Shown here: in pieces, positions 60,916 through 64,000 of the stretch
Layout of the letters: every line of letters starts with the position of its first letter
Position numbering within the stretch: position 1 is the stretch's first letter
Source: Alteribacillus bidgolensis
Lineage (GTDB): Bacteria; Bacillota; Bacilli; Bacillales; Marinococcaceae
Direction: 5' to 3'
Length of the DNA stretch: 64,000 nt
Assembly: GCF_002886255.1 (NCBI RefSeq)
Contig: NZ_NJAU01000003.1
Coordinates: 296,370-360,369 of the forward strand
The notes under the pieces: generated by a model
Databases searched by the model: none
Told to the model about the DNA's origin: nothing
The model's input: only the letters and a program-made list of their open reading frames with translations
Made by a program: the position numbers and the translations under genes

Positions 60916-62864
60916 TTCGATTCCTCCTTTTGAAACAACACACCAAATACACCTGCCAGTTGTTTTTTCAAAAATGGTTCCAGCGCTAGATCTAAGACCA
61001 ACAGCTGCTTGTGGTGGTATTTTAAGACCTGCATAGCGGACTTTAACATCTCCCGTGAGGGCGTCTCTTCACATGCTGGTATGACAAGACTTTTCGAGTC
61101 CTTTTCTTCCAAAAGAACGGAAGTCTTTTTTAACTCTTTTGTCTCGAGGTATGCTGCTTTGTTTTGTTCCGTCGACAGTGCTTGTTGCAGCGCCTTCCGT
61201 AATGCCATTGTTACATTCAACCCTACACTGCTATACCAGTGTTCTCCTGTACCAACCCAAACCACAGGGAAACCGCACATTTCCTCTCCCATCCCGAGCT
61301 TCGGTGCTCCTTTCATCGTGGTTAGGGCCTGTAAATAAAATAGACACTGTTCATCTTCTACTTTATTTAATTGGAAACGAAAAACCCGAAGTTTTTGATT
61401 CACCCGTTGTTTTTCCAGCTCCTCGGTCAAACACTTTTGCAACCCACGAGCTATGCCTTCTGCAACCGTTTCCCCCGCTCCCACACCCACAAATTCCTGT
61501 GAATCTACCGTGATATTTACTTCTTTTTGAGGGGACGTAATGGGCAATTCGGTCATTCGTGAAACATATGCTTCAATTCCGGCCAATCCCGCTTCCCGAC
61601 GTGCTTCCTCATGCGTCATACCTGTGCATGTGATATCCGTCAAAAGCGGAGTCGGCCCTTCCGACAAAGCGTCAGCTACCTGGACGCGGCATTGAGCTAA
61701 TGGAAGCTGCTTCAACTCCCCCTCCTCCCAAATATGAAAAATCCCCGATATTTCGGAAGTTAATGAACTAAAGTAGGAAAGCAATCCACTCGACTCATTT
61801 CTGCCTGAATGTCGTTCAAGTAGCAGATCGGGATCCTGAACCCGTTTAGCTGACGTTTCGGTTATCAATGGATGAGGAATAAAGGAATGCCAATTTCCTT
61901 CTAACGTTTCTAAATTCAGTAAGTAAAATTGATTATTTCGTACTGATTCTGCTACACCTGTTACCTTTTTGAACAATTCAAATACGATGACATTGGCCAA
62001 TGTTGCTACTGCTGTTGATGAAGAGCCATATGACTGCGAATCTTGAGAAAGTGCAGAATGATGTAGTCGACGCCATGCTGATTCCCAGCATCCTTCAGAA
62101 TCTGGATGAACCGACGGACCCGCTAAACCAACCTGCTGTAGAACGATGGCAGGAAGTAAAACTTTCTTCTCTTCTCTACAAAACGTGTGAAGAATACGTA
62201 ATTCATCGATATCCCCCTCTTGTGAGGTGTACAAAATCCAATCAAACGGTCGTAAAACCTCCCGCAATGAGTCTATGCTCTCTGACCCTAGACTAACCTC
62301 CTCCAGCTCGACCTGTGGATCTGTTTTACTGGCATAAGCCGCCAATTCCTCCAAACGCTGCCGATTTGTTGGTACCGACTTCATCATCAACATATGGATT
62401 TTAGGTAATCCAGATTCTAACAATGCCGCTATCAACGAAACAAAAAAGGGGCCAGATCCGATAGCCAACACTTTAGCCTGACGATAGGACTCAAAACGAT
62501 GTGCACCTGAATCGCTTACATTTTCCAAGAATTCAATTTGAAAAGCATACTTTTTTAGTACCTGTTCTGGCATTTGGTGGGGAAGGTCTTTACTTACATC
62601 CCGTACAAATCCATTTTGGTACAACAGTTCAGCGATCTTATATATCTGGTCTCGATGCTCAACCGATAATCCGTTCGTTAAGTCCTCCAGTGTGTGTTCT
62701 CCATTGAACATGGGTAAGAGTTTTTCAACCCACTGATTGATCGTCCTCCCTTCTATACGGAACGAACATGAGTTATTTCGAAAATACACACTATCATTTG
62801 AATCAGGGATGAAAAAAGTGTCCCTTTTCACTTTTAGACGCATAGAAGGGGCCAAATTTGTCAT
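60912..62864 (-). CDS. TOMM maturation protein, E1/ThiF-like
   Basis: 650 residues, of the thiazole-containing bacteriocin maturation group. N-terminal about 100 residues are winged-helix/RRE-like (INQWVEKLLPMFNGEHTLED), binding the leader peptide. A Rossmann-like ThiF part follows (YRQAKVLAIGSGPFFVSLIA). The C-terminal half has ACT-like repeats (GIEAYVSRMTELP; GGETVAEGIARGL-like GAGETVAEGIARGL). It should present the precursor to YcaO. AGGAGG precedes ATG 62864. Confidence 0.88.
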   Translation of the reverse strand: MTNLAPSMRLKVKRDTFFIPDSNDSVYFRNNSCSFRIEGRTINQWVEKLLPMFNGEHTLEDLTNGLSVEHRDQIYKIAELLYQNGFVRDVSKDLPHQMPEQVLKKYAFQIEFLENVSDSGAHRFESYRQAKVLAIGSGPFFVSLIAALLESGLPKIHMLMMKSVPTNRQRLEELAAYASKTDPQVELEEVSLGSESIDSLREVLRPFDWILYTSQEGDIDELRILHTFCREEKKVLLPAIVLQQVGLAGPSVHPDSEGCWESAWRRLHHSALSQDSQSYGSSSTAVATLANVIVFELFKKVTGVAESVRNNQFYLLNLETLEGNWHSFIPHPLITETSAKRVQDPDLLLERHSGRNESSGLLSYFSSLTSEISGIFHIWEEGELKQLPLAQCRVQVADALSEGPTPLLTDITCTGMTHEEARREAGLAGIEAYVSRMTELPITSPQKEVNITVDSQEFVGVGAGETVAEGIARGLQKCLTEELEKQRVNQKLRVFRFQLNKVEDEQCLFYLQALTTMKGAPKLGMGEEMCGFPVVWVGTGEHWYSSVGLNVTMALRKALQQALSTEQNKAAYLETKELKKTSVLLEEKDSKSLVIPACEETPSREMLKSAMQVLKYHHKQLLVLDLALEPFLKKQLAGVFGVLFQKEESK

Positions 62865-62961
62865 TCCGTTCCTCCTAACCCATGAATATAATTCTTAAGT
62901 CTAAACCTCACCTCCACTATCTTATGTACTGCATGTTTGTCCACTTTCATCATTTGAGCAG

Positions 62962-63020
62962 AGATAAACCCCTGCACTTATGCAGGGGCTGACTCTTCTC
63001 TTTGAAAAACGATCGTTTTT
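62962..63020 (-). terminator. Hairpins between precursor and enzyme genes (attenuator)
   Basis: CCCCTGCA (62969-62976) and TGCAGGGG (62981-62988) form an 8-bp stem followed on the minus strand by TTTATC. Just before it lies a palindrome AAAAACGATCGTTTTT (63005-63020). A partial terminator here would give more precursor than enzyme mRNA, as is usual in RiPP clusters. Confidence 0.6.
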
Positions 63021-63033
63021 ACTTTTTGTCACC

Positions 63034-63258
63034 TTAACAATGGCAGTGATGACAGTGATGACAGTGGTGGCAGTGATGACAGTGATGACAGTGGTGACAG
63101 TGGTGGCAGTGATGACAGTGATGACAGTGATGGCAGTGATGGCAGTGGCCTCCACTGTATGGTGAAATGTACGGGCCTTGATTTTCGCATGATCTCACAT
63201 TACTTCCCTTAAACTCGTTAACACTCAAATCTTGGAGTTCTTTTTTGAAATTATCCAT
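63034..63258 (-). CDS. TOMM precursor peptide, heterocycloanthracin-like (CHH repeats)
   Basis: 74 residues. The leader MDNFKKELQDLSVNEFKGSN ends near GPYISPYSGG. The core is His, then eleven Cys-His-His units and a final CHC, giving 13 Cys every third residue. The heterocycloanthracin/sonorensin family has Cys at every third position but mixed spacers; here they are all His. Cyclised Cys would give up to 13 thiazoles separated by His-His. GGGGGT precedes ATG 63256-63258. The underlying 9-bp DNA repeats vary between TGT/TGC and CAT/CAC, so the protein pattern seems to be kept by selection. Confidence 0.9.
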   Translation of the reverse strand: MDNFKKELQDLSVNEFKGSNVRSCENQGPYISPYSGGHCHHCHHCHHCHHCHHCHHCHHCHHCHHCHHCHHCHC

Positions 63259-63673
63259 TTTAATACCCCCGACTTATAAAATTAATAGTTGTGCCATAAT
63301 ACCTTTAGAGGGGTAGTTCGTCGTTTTCTTCATTGTTTTTTTATTTGTTCAGCCCTTTTGGTAAAAAGAAATCATAAAGTTACTTCTCATTTTTTAGGAG
63401 ATTCCCTCTTTTGGTCCTTCCGTTCTACCCTATTCAACAAAAGAATAAATGGGGCTTTTATTAAAAAAAAAATAGGCATGAATTTTTAAATTTTTTTAGA
63501 GACTTTGCCAGGTAACAGCAAAAAGATCCATCCTTCCATCCATTCGTAAAAGTAAAAACATTACCTTCCCCTTGTTATACTGGGTTATCATTTATTACTA
63601 CAGAGATGGATCGATAAAGAAGGATTATTTCTTCATATAGACTTAGATCAAATAAACGTTGAGGAGAATGAAT

Positions 63674-63958
63674 ATGACTAGACGAGCAAGAAGAAGCTTT
63701 ACGAAAGAATTCAAAGAACAAATCGTCCAGCTGCACGCTTCAGGAAAACCCAGAGCTGAAATGATCAAAGAATACGAGTTGACGCCATCTGCCTTTGATA
63801 AGTGGGTTCGCCAATCCCAGGCCACTGGTTCCTTTGAAGAGAAAGACAACCGCACACCCGAACAGGAAGAACTGATCCGACTACGGAAAGAGAACCAAAA
63901 ACTTGCCATGGAGAATGATATTTTAAAGCAGGCCGCGCTGATCATGGGACGAAAGTAG
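63674..63958 (+). CDS. IS3-family transposase OrfA
   Basis: 94 residues: helix-turn-helix (RRSFTKEFKEQIVQLHASGK, PSAFDKWVRQ) and a leucine-zipper-like end (EELIRLRKENQKLAMENDIL, KQAALIMG), typical of IS3-family OrfA. The ATG at 63674 follows GAGGAG. The element continues beyond the window; its left end is probably in 63580-63660. A relic of its 5' end lies at 5812-5905. Confidence 0.92.
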   Translation: MTRRARRSFTKEFKEQIVQLHASGKPRAEMIKEYELTPSAFDKWVRQSQATGSFEEKDNRTPEQEELIRLRKENQKLAMENDILKQAALIMGRK

Positions 63959-63960
63959 AT

Positions 63961-64000
63961 GTGATCCGAAACAACCGTCACAAATACTCGGTATCAGCAA
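63961..64000 (+). CDS. IS3-family transposase OrfB, partial
   Basis: From GTG 63961 the frame reads VIRNNRHKYSVSA, a usual OrfB start, and runs off the window. It lies just after the OrfA stop in another frame, as expected for programmed frameshifting in IS3 elements. Confidence 0.6.
   Translation, partial: MIRNNRHKYSVSA

Noticed and set aside
62922..63165. ORFs on both strands made of Thr/Ala/Val/Ile repeats
   Set aside because: Shadow frames of the 9-bp repeat of the precursor gene.
63289..63489. 66-aa plus-strand ORF before the IS element
   Set aside because: No ribosome site or recognisable sequence; probably the TOMM promoter region on the other strand.

Overview
The window looks like part of a large plasmid, or a plasmid-derived segment, from a low-G+C member of the Bacillota, most likely Bacillaceae. 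It carries a Rep_3-type replication initiator next to a long iteron array, a tandem single-stranded-DNA-binding protein, a Rad52-like annealing protein and a type I toxin-antitoxin locus. Typical AGGAGG ribosome sites, a TxpA-type toxin, lipoprotein genes and a plasmid-borne lgt fit a Gram-positive host. No rRNA or tRNA gene was seen.

Layout. 1-3.3 kb: decayed DinB, ArsR and SRPBCC remnants, then an old-yellow-enzyme gene divergent from a LysR regulator. 3.3-10 kb: backbone and debris. It holds a palindrome-rich block with a 59-bp direct repeat, two tiny genes with matching promoter and leader, a sulfotransferase, an IS3 relic, one orphan type I-C-like CRISPR repeat, rep with 52-bp and about 21-bp iterons, and an IS4 relic. 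10-18.7 kb: ProX-like lipoprotein, a BglG/MtlR-type PTS regulator with a mannitol-type EIICB, and a cupin / unknown / NCS1-permease set. 18.9-22.5 kb: toxin-antitoxin and recombination genes. 23-56 kb: a metal and redox island with two sensor-kinase systems, CadC/CadA-like genes, YdhK and F510_1955-type surface proteins, CcdA/ResA-like thiol-redox genes, CtaG, an RnfD-like protein, CopC-CopD, lgt, a NhaC antiporter, a Csp-like copper store and a multicopper-oxidase-like protein. Several genes occur in two copies with one copy broken. 57-63.3 kb: a thiazole/oxazole-modified peptide (TOMM, heterocycloanthracin-like) cluster whose precursor core is eleven Cys-His-His units. 63.6 kb to the end: the start of an IS3-family element.

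Main discovery. Three genes of the metal/redox island (a CadA-like P-type ATPase, a PCYCGC-motif lipoprotein and a membrane-anchored redoxin) are each interrupted by a single in-frame TGA exactly where the first cysteine of a CxxC motif should be. In all three the frame stays open after the TGA, and a small hairpin follows whose apical loop begins exactly 22 nt after the TGA. This is the signature of selenocysteine insertion with bacterial SECIS elements. If correct, the island encodes a selenium-dependent metal-export and thiol-redox module. TGA is a normal stop elsewhere in the window, so code reassignment does not explain it. No selA, selB, selD or tRNA-Sec was seen here, so the host would have to supply them.

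Working together. The island combines metal export, extracytoplasmic metal binding, thiol-redox proteins and lipidation (lgt). At least eight promoters in it share a direct-repeat-like motif (TTCATCACAG followed by TTTTAACACA) placed ahead of a -10 box, suggesting one OmpR-family response regulator controls them together. The TOMM enzymes (E1-like, YcaO with a C-terminal PxPxP end, and SagB-like) are arranged to modify the precursor, but no transporter or immunity gene is visible in the window.
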